A stretch of DNA of 64,000 bases from Gemmatimonadota bacterium. GTDB taxonomy: Bacteria > Gemmatimonadota > Gemmatimonadetes > Gemmatimonadales > GWC2-71-9. The position numbers and the translations under genes were made by a program. The notes beneath the pieces were generated by a model. That model was not told where the DNA came from, did no database searches, and worked only from the letters and a program-made list of their open reading frames with translations. This document shows positions 16,277-23,756 of this stretch, piece after piece; position 1 is the stretch's first letter, and every line of letters begins with the position of its first letter. The stretch is taken from assembly GCA_003221895.1 (NCBI GenBank), contig QHUJ01000110.1, positions 26,784 through 90,783 on the forward strand. The letters run 5' to 3'.

Positions 16277-18172
16277 CTAAAGTCGTTGAATTACATAGGC
16301 TTCCATCGCGTAATACTCGGGCAGTCCCAGCCTGTCGGCCCGGGCGGCGGTCTCCAGGTTCCGGGCCTCGACGCGCTGCCAAAACTCGCGTTCGTCGTAG
16401 CCGGGGAACGGCGCCGTGTCCTTTTGCGACTGATGCCGGAAGATCGCGAGGATTTTCGCGTGCAGCTCGTCCTGTGAAAGGGGCACGAGGACGTCCGCCT
16501 CCGTGAGCGACCACTCCTGCCAGGCGCCGCGATAGAGCCAAAGCTCCGGCCGTTGCGCCGCCTTGTAGGCCGCGAGTGCCTGCTCGATTGCCGCCTTGCA
16601 CGTGCGGTGGGTGCCGTGCGGATCGGAGAGATCTCCGGCGACGAACACCAGATCGGGCCGCACGTCCTCGAACAGCCGCAGCACGATCGCGACATCGCCG
16701 TCGGACAGCGGGCGCTTGCGCACCTCCCCCGTCTGATAGAACGGCAGATCGAGGAACCGCGCGGCGTTGGGGGGAATCCCCACGGCCGCGAGCGCGGCGA
16801 TCGCTTCGGATTCGCGAATGAATTTCTTGAGATTCTGCACCACGGGGATGTCGACGTCGCCCGGCGCCTTCTGCTCCATACCGGTATTCACCGTCGAGCG
16901 CGCGCGCTGGACCGTGGCAGCGTCGAGTCCGAGCGACGCGGCGGCCCGCTCGACGAAATCGAGGTGGCGCGTGACGTCGTGGTCGAACACGGCAATGTTG
17001 CCGCTCGTCATGTACGCCACGACGATCTGATTCTCGTTTTCCCAGAGTTTGCGAAGAATGCCGCCCATCGAGATGACATCGTCGTCGGGATGGGGCGAGA
17101 AGACGAGGATGCGCTCGTGAGCCGGCAGCTTGGCGCGGCCGCGAATCTTCTCACGCAGCCGGTTGAACACCTGGCCGTTGATCGGTCCCGCCGACCCGGC
17201 GCGCGCGAGCAGCGGGCTGAGATGGTTCTCCGCGTAATCACGCGCCGACAGCTTGAGCACGGCCTTGCCGACCCGCTCAGCGAGCCAAACGACGGAGCGT
17301 TCGACCACCGGGGGACTCCACTCGACGCCTCCGCCCTCCAGCACCCACGGGGTCTTGATCCGCGTGAGGTCGGCGCCCGCCGCCAGGTCCAGATAGACGC
17401 TCACGCTGCCGTGGCGTTGCAGGAAGGTCGCGGCGACGTCGGGCGAGATGTCGCCCTCGACGGCGCGCGCCACGATACCGGCCTTATGCTCACCCGTCGC
17501 CATCAACGCGATTTCCTTCGCGTCGAGAATCGTCGCGACACCCATGGTGATCGCTTCGCGCGGCACATTCTCCACGCCGAAGAAATCGGCGCCGGCATCC
17601 CTGCGCGTAAGGGTGTCGAGTGTGACGATGCGGGTCCGCGACGCCGCATCCGATCCCGGCTCGTTGAATCCGATGTGTCCCGTCTTGCCGATGCCGAGCA
17701 GCTGAAAATCGATCCCCCCGGCGATGCGAATCGCTTCTTCGTACGCCGCGCACGCTTCGCCCACGCGCTCGCGCGGCGTCGTACCGTCGGGGATATGGAC
17801 GTTCTGTTTGGCGATGTTGACGTGCGCGAAGAAGTTCTCCCACATATAGCGGTGATAGCTGTGACTGCTATCGGGCGCCATCGGGTAGTACTCGTCCAGA
17901 TTGAACGTGACGACGCGGGAGAAATCGACATCGCCGGCCTGGTGCCGGCGGATCAGCTCTTCGTACACGCCGAGCGGCGTGCTGCCGGTGGCGAGGCCGA
18001 GGACGGCGCGGCCCTTGGCGCTGGTCTCGCGCTGGATGATCTCGACGATGCGGTCGGCGACCGCGACCGCGAGATCGTTGTGCTCGGGCAGGACGACGGT
18101 GCGAAGTCGCTCGAGCTCCCGGGAGCTCTCGATCGTCGGCGGCAGGACGCGGCGCGCGGCGGCCTTCGCCAT
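16277..18172 (-). CDS. nagB: glucosamine-6-phosphate deaminase-like protein fused to PIG-L deacetylase domain
   Basis: Two enzymes in one chain of 631 aa. Residues ~20-280 are a NagB domain (LGLATGSTPLGVYEEL, FNLDEYYP, GKTGHIGFNEPGS); they should turn glucosamine-6-phosphate into fructose-6-phosphate and ammonia. E. coli NagB has Asp141 where this has Thr before Gly-His, as in the long Bacteroidetes form. From about residue 350 a PIG-L/LmbE domain begins (FSPHPDDDVISMGG, Zn ligands HPDDD, later DPHGTHR), typical of N-acetylglucosamine deacetylases. Together they suggest amino-sugar salvage. Confidence 0.9.
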   Translation of the reverse strand: MAKAAARRVLPPTIESSRELERLRTVVLPEHNDLAVAVADRIVEIIQRETSAKGRAVLGLATGSTPLGVYEELIRRHQAGDVDFSRVVTFNLDEYYPMAPDSSHSYHRYMWENFFAHVNIAKQNVHIPDGTTPRERVGEACAAYEEAIRIAGGIDFQLLGIGKTGHIGFNEPGSDAASRTRIVTLDTLTRRDAGADFFGVENVPREAITMGVATILDAKEIALMATGEHKAGIVARAVEGDISPDVAATFLQRHGSVSVYLDLAAGADLTRIKTPWVLEGGGVEWSPPVVERSVVWLAERVGKAVLKLSARDYAENHLSPLLARAGSAGPINGQVFNRLREKIRGRAKLPAHERILVFSPHPDDDVISMGGILRKLWENENQIVVAYMTSGNIAVFDHDVTRHLDFVERAAASLGLDAATVQRARSTVNTGMEQKAPGDVDIPVVQNLKKFIRESEAIAALAAVGIPPNAARFLDLPFYQTGEVRKRPLSDGDVAIVLRLFEDVRPDLVFVAGDLSDPHGTHRTCKAAIEQALAAYKAAQRPELWLYRGAWQEWSLTEADVLVPLSQDELHAKILAIFRHQSQKDTAPFPGYDEREFWQRVEARNLETAARADRLGLPEYYAMEAYVIQRL

Positions 18173-18817
18173 CTACACCTTCACTTCGATGGTTGCCCCG
18201 CGTTTATAGCGCACATACAGCCACGCCATCGGCACGATCAACATGCCGGCGGCGATAATCGTGAGCGCGAGCAGGACCGCCGAGAGGAGCACTGCCTGCT
18301 GGGAAACCTTGGCGGCATGAAAGAGGGCGGAGTCCTGCTTGGCGAGCAGCACGATCATCGCTTCGCGCGCTTCCTGGGCTTCCCGCCCACCCGTCGTGCT
18401 CGTGCTGGTCAGCCCGAGCAGGACGTTCTGTACGAGATCGCGCTCGCGCGAATCGTTCATGCTGTTGGCGAGCCCCGACAACTCCACGCGCAGCTCGCGG
18501 CCGATGCTGTCACGCTGGGCGATGGCCTCGGGCCGCTTGTACCCGGCGTCGGTCCCCGTCGCCATCTGACGCCACACCTCAAAGCCGGCGTTGTACTTGT
18601 GCAGGGCCTGGACGGTGTTCGCGCCGTGACTGGCGGTTGCCGCGGCTTCCCTGAGCGATACGATAAGCCACAGCCCGATGAGGAGCGCGAGGGCCAACGT
18701 GACCGCGCTGATGGTCACGGCGATGCCCGGCCGAATGAAGGTGTAGTCCTTCATCGCGATGGCGAAAGACGAGCGCCCGACTGAAGGGCGAGAGGGAGTG
18801 GGTGGTGGGGTCGTCAT
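18173..18817 (-). CDS. two-helix membrane protein with four-helix-bundle-like periplasmic region
   Basis: A 214-aa protein with an N-terminal membrane helix (AVTISAVTLALALLIGLWLIV), a helical extracytoplasmic segment of ~110 residues rich in Ala/Gln/Arg, and a second helix (AVLLSAVLLALTIIAAGMLIV) ending in a short basic tail. The topology resembles the sensor portion of chemoreceptors or histidine kinases, but no signalling domain follows. Its stop codon abuts the start of nagB (18172), so the two are probably one transcript. The ATG at 18817 was chosen over an upstream one at 18853. Confidence 0.6.
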   Translation of the reverse strand: MTTPPPTPSRPSVGRSSFAIAMKDYTFIRPGIAVTISAVTLALALLIGLWLIVSLREAAATASHGANTVQALHKYNAGFEVWRQMATGTDAGYKRPEAIAQRDSIGRELRVELSGLANSMNDSRERDLVQNVLLGLTSTSTTGGREAQEAREAMIVLLAKQDSALFHAAKVSQQAVLLSAVLLALTIIAAGMLIVPMAWLYVRYKRGATIEVKV

Positions 18818-18892
18818 GGGCCGTAGGCTACCGCTTGACGGCGCGCACGGCAACCCGCATCTCTAACGTGCGCCCCCGCCCATACTTGATCT

Positions 18893-18908
18893 TCCGAAGA
18901 GCTCTTGG
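18893..18908. repeat. short palindrome before the histidine-kinase-like gene
   Basis: CCGAAGAGCTCTTGGG is palindromic apart from one mismatched pair and ends 7 bases before the ATG at 18916. It could be an operator or simply chance. Confidence 0.3.
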
Positions 18909-18915
18909 GCACTTG

Positions 18916-19986
18916 ATGGAGGAGAAGTTGGACGCAGGGGAAGTTCTGCGACAAGCGAGTGCAGTCATCGGCCGGCCGGTTACCCTGTGGGAGGTGACCG
19001 GTCCTCGTGAGGCCGTCCCCCGCGCGACGTCCACCGCCGGCGTACCTCCGCCATTCGATCTCGAGACCACGCTGCGACGCTGGCATGTGCCGATCCCCGT
19101 GGGCTCGCTCTGGATTGCGGCGCATGGCGCGGGGGAGGCTTGGGTGGTGGCGCCCGTGCGGTTACGTCCGCCGGCGCCGCCACCCGGCGGGCGCGAGCGC
19201 CGCAGCAGGGATCGACTGGCGCTCGAGCTCGCGGGTCTGGCGCTGGCGCACGTCGACGCTCCGAGCCCCGGCGCAACCGCTCCAGGTGTCATCGTGCACC
19301 AGGCGAGCAATCCCCTGACGGCCGCGCGAGCCGGCCTGCAGCTCGCCATGGAGTCGATCGGCCGGTGGGTCGACCTCGCGGCGGATCGCCGTCTGACGCT
19401 GCTCGACGACCTCGGCGAAGTCCTCGAGGACATCGACCGCACGGCCGAGTATCTGCGCGTGATGAAGGACAGCGCGCGCACTGGTACCATGACCGCGCGC
19501 GCCGAGCGCGGCGGGCGGTTCGATGCCGTGCGAGTCATCCGATCCTGCCTCACTCTGGAGCGCCGGTTACTGCGCGATCGCGGCATCGACCTCGACTTCA
19601 CCACGAGCCTCGAGGTGGTGTACCTGAAAGGCGATCCCAACGCGCTGTTCGATGTACTCGTGAATGTCGTACGCAACGCCGCTGACCCCGCGGGCGAGAA
19701 GCCCACCGCTGTGCAGCTGCAGCTCGAGCACAAGGGAAACGACCTCGTCCTCATCGTGCGCGGTCGTGGGAAGCTCGCCGACGTCGCCAAAGTGCGTGGT
19801 GTTGCCGAAGACGTGTTCGGCGGGACCGTGACGATCGAATCGCCACGGAGCGGGGCAACGACATTGACGATCACGCTGCCGTTGCCGTCGCAGCGCGAGC
19901 GAGATACGCGGAGCGGAGGGAGCGGAGGGAGCGGAGGGAGCGGAGGGAGCGGAGGGAGCGGGGGGGGCGGGGGGGGCAGGGGCTAG
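18916..19986 (+). CDS. soluble histidine-kinase-like protein with Gly/Ser-rich tail
   Basis: A 356-aa protein with no membrane segment. The central region has a degenerate dimerisation box (VHQASNPLTAARAGLQLAM, His followed by Gln rather than Glu), then a DVLVNVVRNAADPAGEK N-box. The G boxes are poor (VRGRGKLADV), so ATP hydrolysis is doubtful. The C terminus is a low-complexity run of GGS repeats coded by GGAGGGAGC units. It could be a divergent or decoy kinase. The ATG at 18916 is preferred because conserved-looking sequence begins there. The end overlaps the convergent VOC gene by 4 bases. Confidence 0.72.
   Translation: MEEKLDAGEVLRQASAVIGRPVTLWEVTGPREAVPRATSTAGVPPPFDLETTLRRWHVPIPVGSLWIAAHGAGEAWVVAPVRLRPPAPPPGGRERRSRDRLALELAGLALAHVDAPSPGATAPGVIVHQASNPLTAARAGLQLAMESIGRWVDLAADRRLTLLDDLGEVLEDIDRTAEYLRVMKDSARTGTMTARAERGGRFDAVRVIRSCLTLERRLLRDRGIDLDFTTSLEVVYLKGDPNALFDVLVNVVRNAADPAGEKPTAVQLQLEHKGNDLVLIVRGRGKLADVAKVRGVAEDVFGGTVTIESPRSGATTLTITLPLPSQRERDTRSGGSGGSGGSGGSGGSGGGGGGRG
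19913..19977 (+). repeat. GGAGGGAGC tandem repeat and G8 runs in kinase-like gene tail
   Basis: About five 9-base GGAGGGAGC units followed by two runs of eight G separated by single C. They encode the (GGS)n and poly-Gly tail. Length changes here would alter only the tail or its stop position. Confidence 0.85.
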
Positions 19987-20459
19987 TCGCCCGCGAGCAG
20001 TCCCGCGAGATCGAGTGGCCGCGTGTGCATCTGGATGCCTCCATCCGTGCCGCGCGGCCATTCGTCTTCCGGGCGATCGCGGTACAACTCGACGCCGTTG
20101 CCGTCCGGATCCCGCAGGTAGATCGCCTCGCTCACGCCATGATCGGACGCGCCTTCGAGCTCGACGCCATGCTCGAGGACTCGACGCACCGTGGCGGCGA
20201 GGGCTCCACGGTCAGGCAAGAGGATCGCGAAGTGGTAGAGACCTGTCGTCCCCTGGGGTGGGCGCGGGGCGCCAGGGCCCGCCCAGGTATTCAGGCCGAT
20301 GTGATGGTGATAGCCGCCAGCCGACAGAAAGACCGCTTCGCTCCCGTAGTGCGCGGTCACCTCGAAGCCGAGGATGTCGCGATAGAAGGCGAGGGAGCGG
20401 TCGAGATTGCTGACCGTGAGGTGGACGTGGCCGATGCGAGTGCGTGGATCAATAGCCAT
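19983..20459 (-). CDS. VOC family (glyoxalase/extradiol dioxygenase fold) protein
   Basis: A 158-aa single-chain VOC protein. It begins IGHVHLTVSNLDRSLAFYRDILGFEV, with a His metal ligand in HVHL, a second in YHHHIGLNTW, and Glu in GVELYRDRP. The pattern DPDGNGVELY is typical of catechol-2,3-dioxygenase-like members. The substrate is not predictable. It ends convergently with the kinase-like gene and is divergent from pruA. Confidence 0.88.
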   Translation of the reverse strand: MAIDPRTRIGHVHLTVSNLDRSLAFYRDILGFEVTAHYGSEAVFLSAGGYHHHIGLNTWAGPGAPRPPQGTTGLYHFAILLPDRGALAATVRRVLEHGVELEGASDHGVSEAIYLRDPDGNGVELYRDRPEDEWPRGTDGGIQMHTRPLDLAGLLAGD

Positions 20460-20504
20460 CTGAACTCCAAAACACGCTGAGGTTCCCCGGTTAGATTTCC
20501 CGGC

Positions 20505-22130
20505 ATGAAATCAGCCAGGATTCCTACCCCGGTAAATGAACCCGTCTTCTCTTACGCACCGGGCACCAAAGAGCGCAACGAGCTCAAGCTGGCCCTCAAA
20601 GACCTCAGTAGCCGGCAAGTCGACATTCCGATTGTCATCGGCGGCAAGGAGATACGCACCGGAAAGACCGTCGACGCGGTGATGCCGCACTGCCACCGCC
20701 ACGTGCTCGCGAAGGTGCATCAGGCCGGAGCGGACGAGGTCCATGCGGCAGTAGCCGCAGCGCGGGAGGCGTGGCGGGATTGGTCACAGTGGAGTCTCGC
20801 CGATCGAGCTGCGGTCTTCCTGAAGGCGGCCGACCTGCTCGCCACGCGCTGGCGCGCCATGGTCAACGCCGCCACGATGCTGGGGCAGAGCAAGACGGCG
20901 TTCCAGGCCGAGATCGACGCCGCCTGCGAGTTGATCGACTTTTGGCGCTTCAACGTCCACTTCGCCGACCGCATTGCCGCTGAACAGCCGCTCTCGTCTT
21001 CCGGCACCTGGAACGCGCTGGATTACCGCGGGCTCGAGGGGTTCGTCTACGCGATCACGCCGTTCAACTTCACATCGATCGGTGGAAACCTGCCGACGGC
21101 GCCGGCCATCATGGGGTGCACCGTCGTCTGGAAGCCGGCGGCGACGGCGGTATACTCGAACTACCTCATCTTCCGGCTGCTGCAAGAGGCGGGACTCCCT
21201 CCGGGAGTCGTGAACTTCGTCCCCGGCCCGGCGGCGGTGATCAGCCAGCGGCTGCTCTCCGATCGTCACCTCGGCGGCATTCACTTCACCGGATCGACCG
21301 AGGTGTTCCAGACACTGTGGAAGCAGGTCGCCGACAATCTGACGAGCTACGCGGACTACCCCCGGCTCGTGGGTGAAACCGGGGGGAAGGATTTCATTCT
21401 CGCGCACGCGAGCGCCGACGTGGACGCCCTCTCGACCGGTATCGTGCGCGGCGCGTTCGAGTACCAGGGCCAGAAATGCAGCGCTGCCTCCCGCGCCTAC
21501 GTGCCGGAATCGCTCTGGCCGAAAGTCCGCGAGCGCGTGCTCTCCAAGCTTGGCGATATCCGAGTAGGCGATCCGGCGGACTTCCGTAACTTCATGGCTG
21601 CGGTGATCGACAAGAAGTCGTTCGACAAGATCAAGCAGTACATACACCGGGCGAAGAGCGATCCTGCAGCCAAGATCCTGTTCGGCGGTGACTGCGACGA
21701 CAGTGACGGCTATTTCGTGCAGCCGACGCTGATCCAGGTCGAGGACCCGAAGTATCAGACCATGTGTGAGGAGATCTTCGGGCCCGTGCTTTCCTTATAC
21801 GTGTATCCGGACCGGCGGTGGAAGGAAACGCTCGAGCTGGTCGACCAGACCTCGCCGTATGCCCTCACGGGCGGGGTGTTCGCCCAGGATCGGGCAGCCC
21901 TCGTGGAGGCGGATGCGGCGCTGCGCTACGCGGCGGGCAACTTCTACCTGAACGACAAACCGACGGGCGCCGTCGTGGGGCAGCAGCCGTTCGGCGGGGC
22001 GCGCGCCAGCGGCACGAACGACAAGGCCGGCAGCCTGCTCAATCTCATCCGCTGGACCAGCGCGCGGGCTGTGAAGGAGAACTTCCTGCCACCGAGGGAT
22101 CCGTGGTACCCGTTCATGGCGGAGGCTTGA
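20505..22130 (+). CDS. pruA: L-glutamate gamma-semialdehyde dehydrogenase (1-pyrroline-5-carboxylate dehydrogenase)
   Basis: Second step of proline catabolism: oxidises glutamate semialdehyde to glutamate with NAD+. The 541-aa length and features fit the stand-alone P5CDH family: TPFNFTSIGGNLP, the glutamate of LVGETGGKDF, the catalytic Cys in YQGQKCSAASRAYV and the NDKPTGAVVGQQPFGG segment near the end. No proline dehydrogenase gene is in the window. The gene overlaps the next at a TTGA. Confidence 0.95.
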   Translation: MKSARIPTPVNEPVFSYAPGTKERNELKLALKDLSSRQVDIPIVIGGKEIRTGKTVDAVMPHCHRHVLAKVHQAGADEVHAAVAAAREAWRDWSQWSLADRAAVFLKAADLLATRWRAMVNAATMLGQSKTAFQAEIDAACELIDFWRFNVHFADRIAAEQPLSSSGTWNALDYRGLEGFVYAITPFNFTSIGGNLPTAPAIMGCTVVWKPAATAVYSNYLIFRLLQEAGLPPGVVNFVPGPAAVISQRLLSDRHLGGIHFTGSTEVFQTLWKQVADNLTSYADYPRLVGETGGKDFILAHASADVDALSTGIVRGAFEYQGQKCSAASRAYVPESLWPKVRERVLSKLGDIRVGDPADFRNFMAAVIDKKSFDKIKQYIHRAKSDPAAKILFGGDCDDSDGYFVQPTLIQVEDPKYQTMCEEIFGPVLSLYVYPDRRWKETLELVDQTSPYALTGGVFAQDRAALVEADAALRYAAGNFYLNDKPTGAVVGQQPFGGARASGTNDKAGSLLNLIRWTSARAVKENFLPPRDPWYPFMAEA

Positions 22131-22675
22131 GAGCACCCATCCTCGTGTGGGTGCTCGCGGCTGCCTTCCTTCTTCTGGTCGCCTCACTCCTCATCGGCGC
22201 ATTCACGAGACCGGAGTTCCCACCCTATCAGCTGAGCACGAGACCCGCCACGACCGGCATCTACACGCTGGACGCCTCACGTGGCGATCGCTGGCAGCTG
22301 TTCCGCTTCACGCAGAACAGCGTCGTCGAGTCCGGGGTGGCTCCCTGGGACCTTGCCTTCCGGCGCAACCACGTGATCACGGCGCCGGGCGCCGGAGCGC
22401 TGGACCTCGGAGCCGTGAGCTTGGACTCCCTCACGACAGTCCCGCTGGAGGGCTACACAACCACCACGTTTGCGGCGGACACGGTCAATGCAGCGATCGG
22501 CAAGTGGTACGCCTACAGCATGCTCTCACACCTGCTCACGTCCAAGCGTCACGTCTACGCCGTCCGCACCGCCGAGGGGAACTTCGTTGCGTTCGAGGTC
22601 CTGGCGTACTACTGCCGAGAGGTAGGGGCGGCCTGCTACACGGTGCGCTATAAAACAGCACGCCCCCGGGGTTGA
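22127..22675 (+). CDS. HmuY-like membrane-anchored protein
   Basis: A 182-residue protein that starts at a TTG overlapping the pruA stop (TTGA). An N-terminal hydrophobic segment (ILVWVLAAAFLLLVASLLIG) anchors or exports it. The rest resembles the HmuY family: WQLFRF, PWDLAFRRNHVIT, then KWYAYSM and the VYAVRTAEGNFVAFEVLAYY core. HmuY is a heme-binding protein of Bacteroidetes, but this member's ligand is unknown. It has two Cys near the end (YYCREVGAACY). Confidence 0.7.
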   Translation: MRAPILVWVLAAAFLLLVASLLIGAFTRPEFPPYQLSTRPATTGIYTLDASRGDRWQLFRFTQNSVVESGVAPWDLAFRRNHVITAPGAGALDLGAVSLDSLTTVPLEGYTTTTFAADTVNAAIGKWYAYSMLSHLLTSKRHVYAVRTAEGNFVAFEVLAYYCREVGAACYTVRYKTARPRG

Positions 22676-22691
22676 GGTCCCAGGGGCGTGC
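22658..22691 (-). terminator. terminator after the DUF5679 gene
   Basis: Arms GCACGCCCC and GGGGCGTGC close a hairpin; on the minus strand it is followed by TGTTTTAT. This is intrinsic-terminator form for the minus-strand DUF5679 gene ending at 22717. The stem overlaps the end of the convergent HmuY-like gene. Confidence 0.7.
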
Positions 22692-22716
22692 AAAGTGAAT
22701 TAGAAGGACAGCGAGA

Positions 22717-22893
22717 TTACTTGTTGGGTGGCAGAATCTTGAACATCCCGGTCCCGCACACAGGACAGACACCCTTAAGCGCGGGGCGGCCATTGGCCAT
22801 CTTCACCTGCTGGGCGTTCGAGATCGTCCGCTTCGCCTTACACTTCACACAGTAACCTTCGTCCGCGGCCATCGGGGCCTTTCCCTTCGCCAT
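22717..22893 (-). CDS. DUF5679 family small zinc-ribbon protein
   Basis: A 58-residue protein with two Cys pairs, YCVKCKAKR and GVCPVCGTG, fitting a single zinc ribbon of the DUF5679 type. Function unknown; such proteins are often near translation or RNA genes, which is not the case here. The ATG at 22893 is chosen since the family starts with a short basic lead before the first Cys pair; an upstream ATG at 22950 would add a Pro/Arg-rich extension. Confidence 0.8.
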   Translation of the reverse strand: MAKGKAPMAADEGYCVKCKAKRTISNAQQVKMANGRPALKGVCPVCGTGMFKILPPNK

Positions 22894-22962
22894 TGTCGGT
22901 CGCTCCTCCCTCGGGGGGCACGGGCTCGTTGGGGAACGGGGAAGCTGCAAGCGCCAGACAAC

Positions 22963-22990
22963 ATAATATGGTCGCGCTAGGGGGTGGTAA
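22963..22990 (-). promoter_or_regulatory. possible promoter for the DUF5679 gene
   Basis: On the minus strand TTACCA (22990-22985) and TATTAT (22968-22963), 16 bases apart, resemble -35 and -10 elements upstream of the ATG at 22893. It lies over the last codons of the CDGSH gene. Confidence 0.35.
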
Positions 22991-23204
22991 CCGGGCCGTC
23001 TTGAAAACCATTTCTTTTGTGCGTTCCGTCACAGAACGGTTTGGTCGCTGACCCCCCACATCTGCACAGGACAACGACTTCCGACGGTTTCCCGTCCTTG
23101 CGGAGTGGGGGCGTCAATTCCCGCCCGTCGGGCGTCACAATGCGTACCGGCCCCTCCACGATTAGCGGGCCGTTGGACTTCGGGGTAATGGTGACTAGGG
23201 TCAT
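22977..23204 (-). CDS. CDGSH-type iron-sulfur domain protein
   Basis: A 75-residue protein with the CDGSH zinc-finger-like motif: LCRCGGSATKPFCDGTHKRNGF. Three Cys and one His would hold a [2Fe-2S] cluster. The N-terminal half (VEGPVRIVTPDGRELTPP) matches the small bacterial CDGSH proteins. It is probably a cytoplasmic redox or cluster-transfer protein. The start is set at 23204. Confidence 0.88.
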   Translation of the reverse strand: MTLVTITPKSNGPLIVEGPVRIVTPDGRELTPPLRKDGKPSEVVVLCRCGGSATKPFCDGTHKRNGFQDGPVTTP

Positions 23205-23237
23205 TCGGGCAATATAGCGCCGGAATTGGGGTAGCCG

Positions 23238-23711
23238 ATGCGGTTCATGACTCTCGTGGTTGCGCTGACGTGCGGGACAGCGAGCCTCGCGGCGGCGCGC
23301 GCCCAGAGCAAGATGGCGGCCGGAGTCGAAGGGGGCGCGCTGCACCTTTCCGACGAATCGCTTTTCCAGCTCGGCCTGCGCGTCACGCCGTCGCGCGGTG
23401 GCTACGGATCAGTGGAGTTCGCCTTCGCAACGTTCCCCGACGAGCTGGCGAACGGGGTGTTCGTGTTTCTCATGGACCTTGGCATCACCTCCGGTGCGCC
23501 GAGTGACAGCTCACCGGTCTATGTCTTTCCGCACGGAGGCGTGAGTCTGTTGGCTGGTAGCGGTGCGGTCTTTGGATACAACGTCGGTGCCGGATTGCTC
23601 CTGCGAGCGTCACCCAGTCTCGGATTCAGTTTCGACTACACCTACCGCCGTTTCACGTCCGACCAGGTGCCGATGTCCAGCATCACTGTAGGGCTGATGT
23701 TCCTGCATTAG
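23238..23711 (+). CDS. secreted beta-rich protein, probably outer membrane
   Basis: A 157-aa protein with a clear signal peptide (LVVALTCGTASLAAARAQ) and alternating hydrophobic beta-strand pattern (YGSVEFAFATF, GAVFGYNVGAGLLL, LGFSFDYTYRRF), ending in a hydrophobic residue-rich GLMFLH. It looks like a small beta-barrel. No named family recognised. It is divergent from the CDGSH gene. Confidence 0.65.
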   Translation: MRFMTLVVALTCGTASLAAARAQSKMAAGVEGGALHLSDESLFQLGLRVTPSRGGYGSVEFAFATFPDELANGVFVFLMDLGITSGAPSDSSPVYVFPHGGVSLLAGSGAVFGYNVGAGLLLRASPSLGFSFDYTYRRFTSDQVPMSSITVGLMFLH

Positions 23712-23756
23712 CGGAACGCGCTCGCTCAGGAGCGGGTACTTCTCCTGTGAATCCCG

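Noticed and set aside
16553..18784. A very long plus-strand reading frame opposite nagB
   Set aside because: It is a shadow of the NagB/PIG-L gene in a GC-rich frame; it shows no known motifs, and the minus-strand protein is clearly conserved.
19913..19977. A repeat array considered as CRISPR
   Set aside because: Units are 9 bases without spacers and lie within a coding tail.
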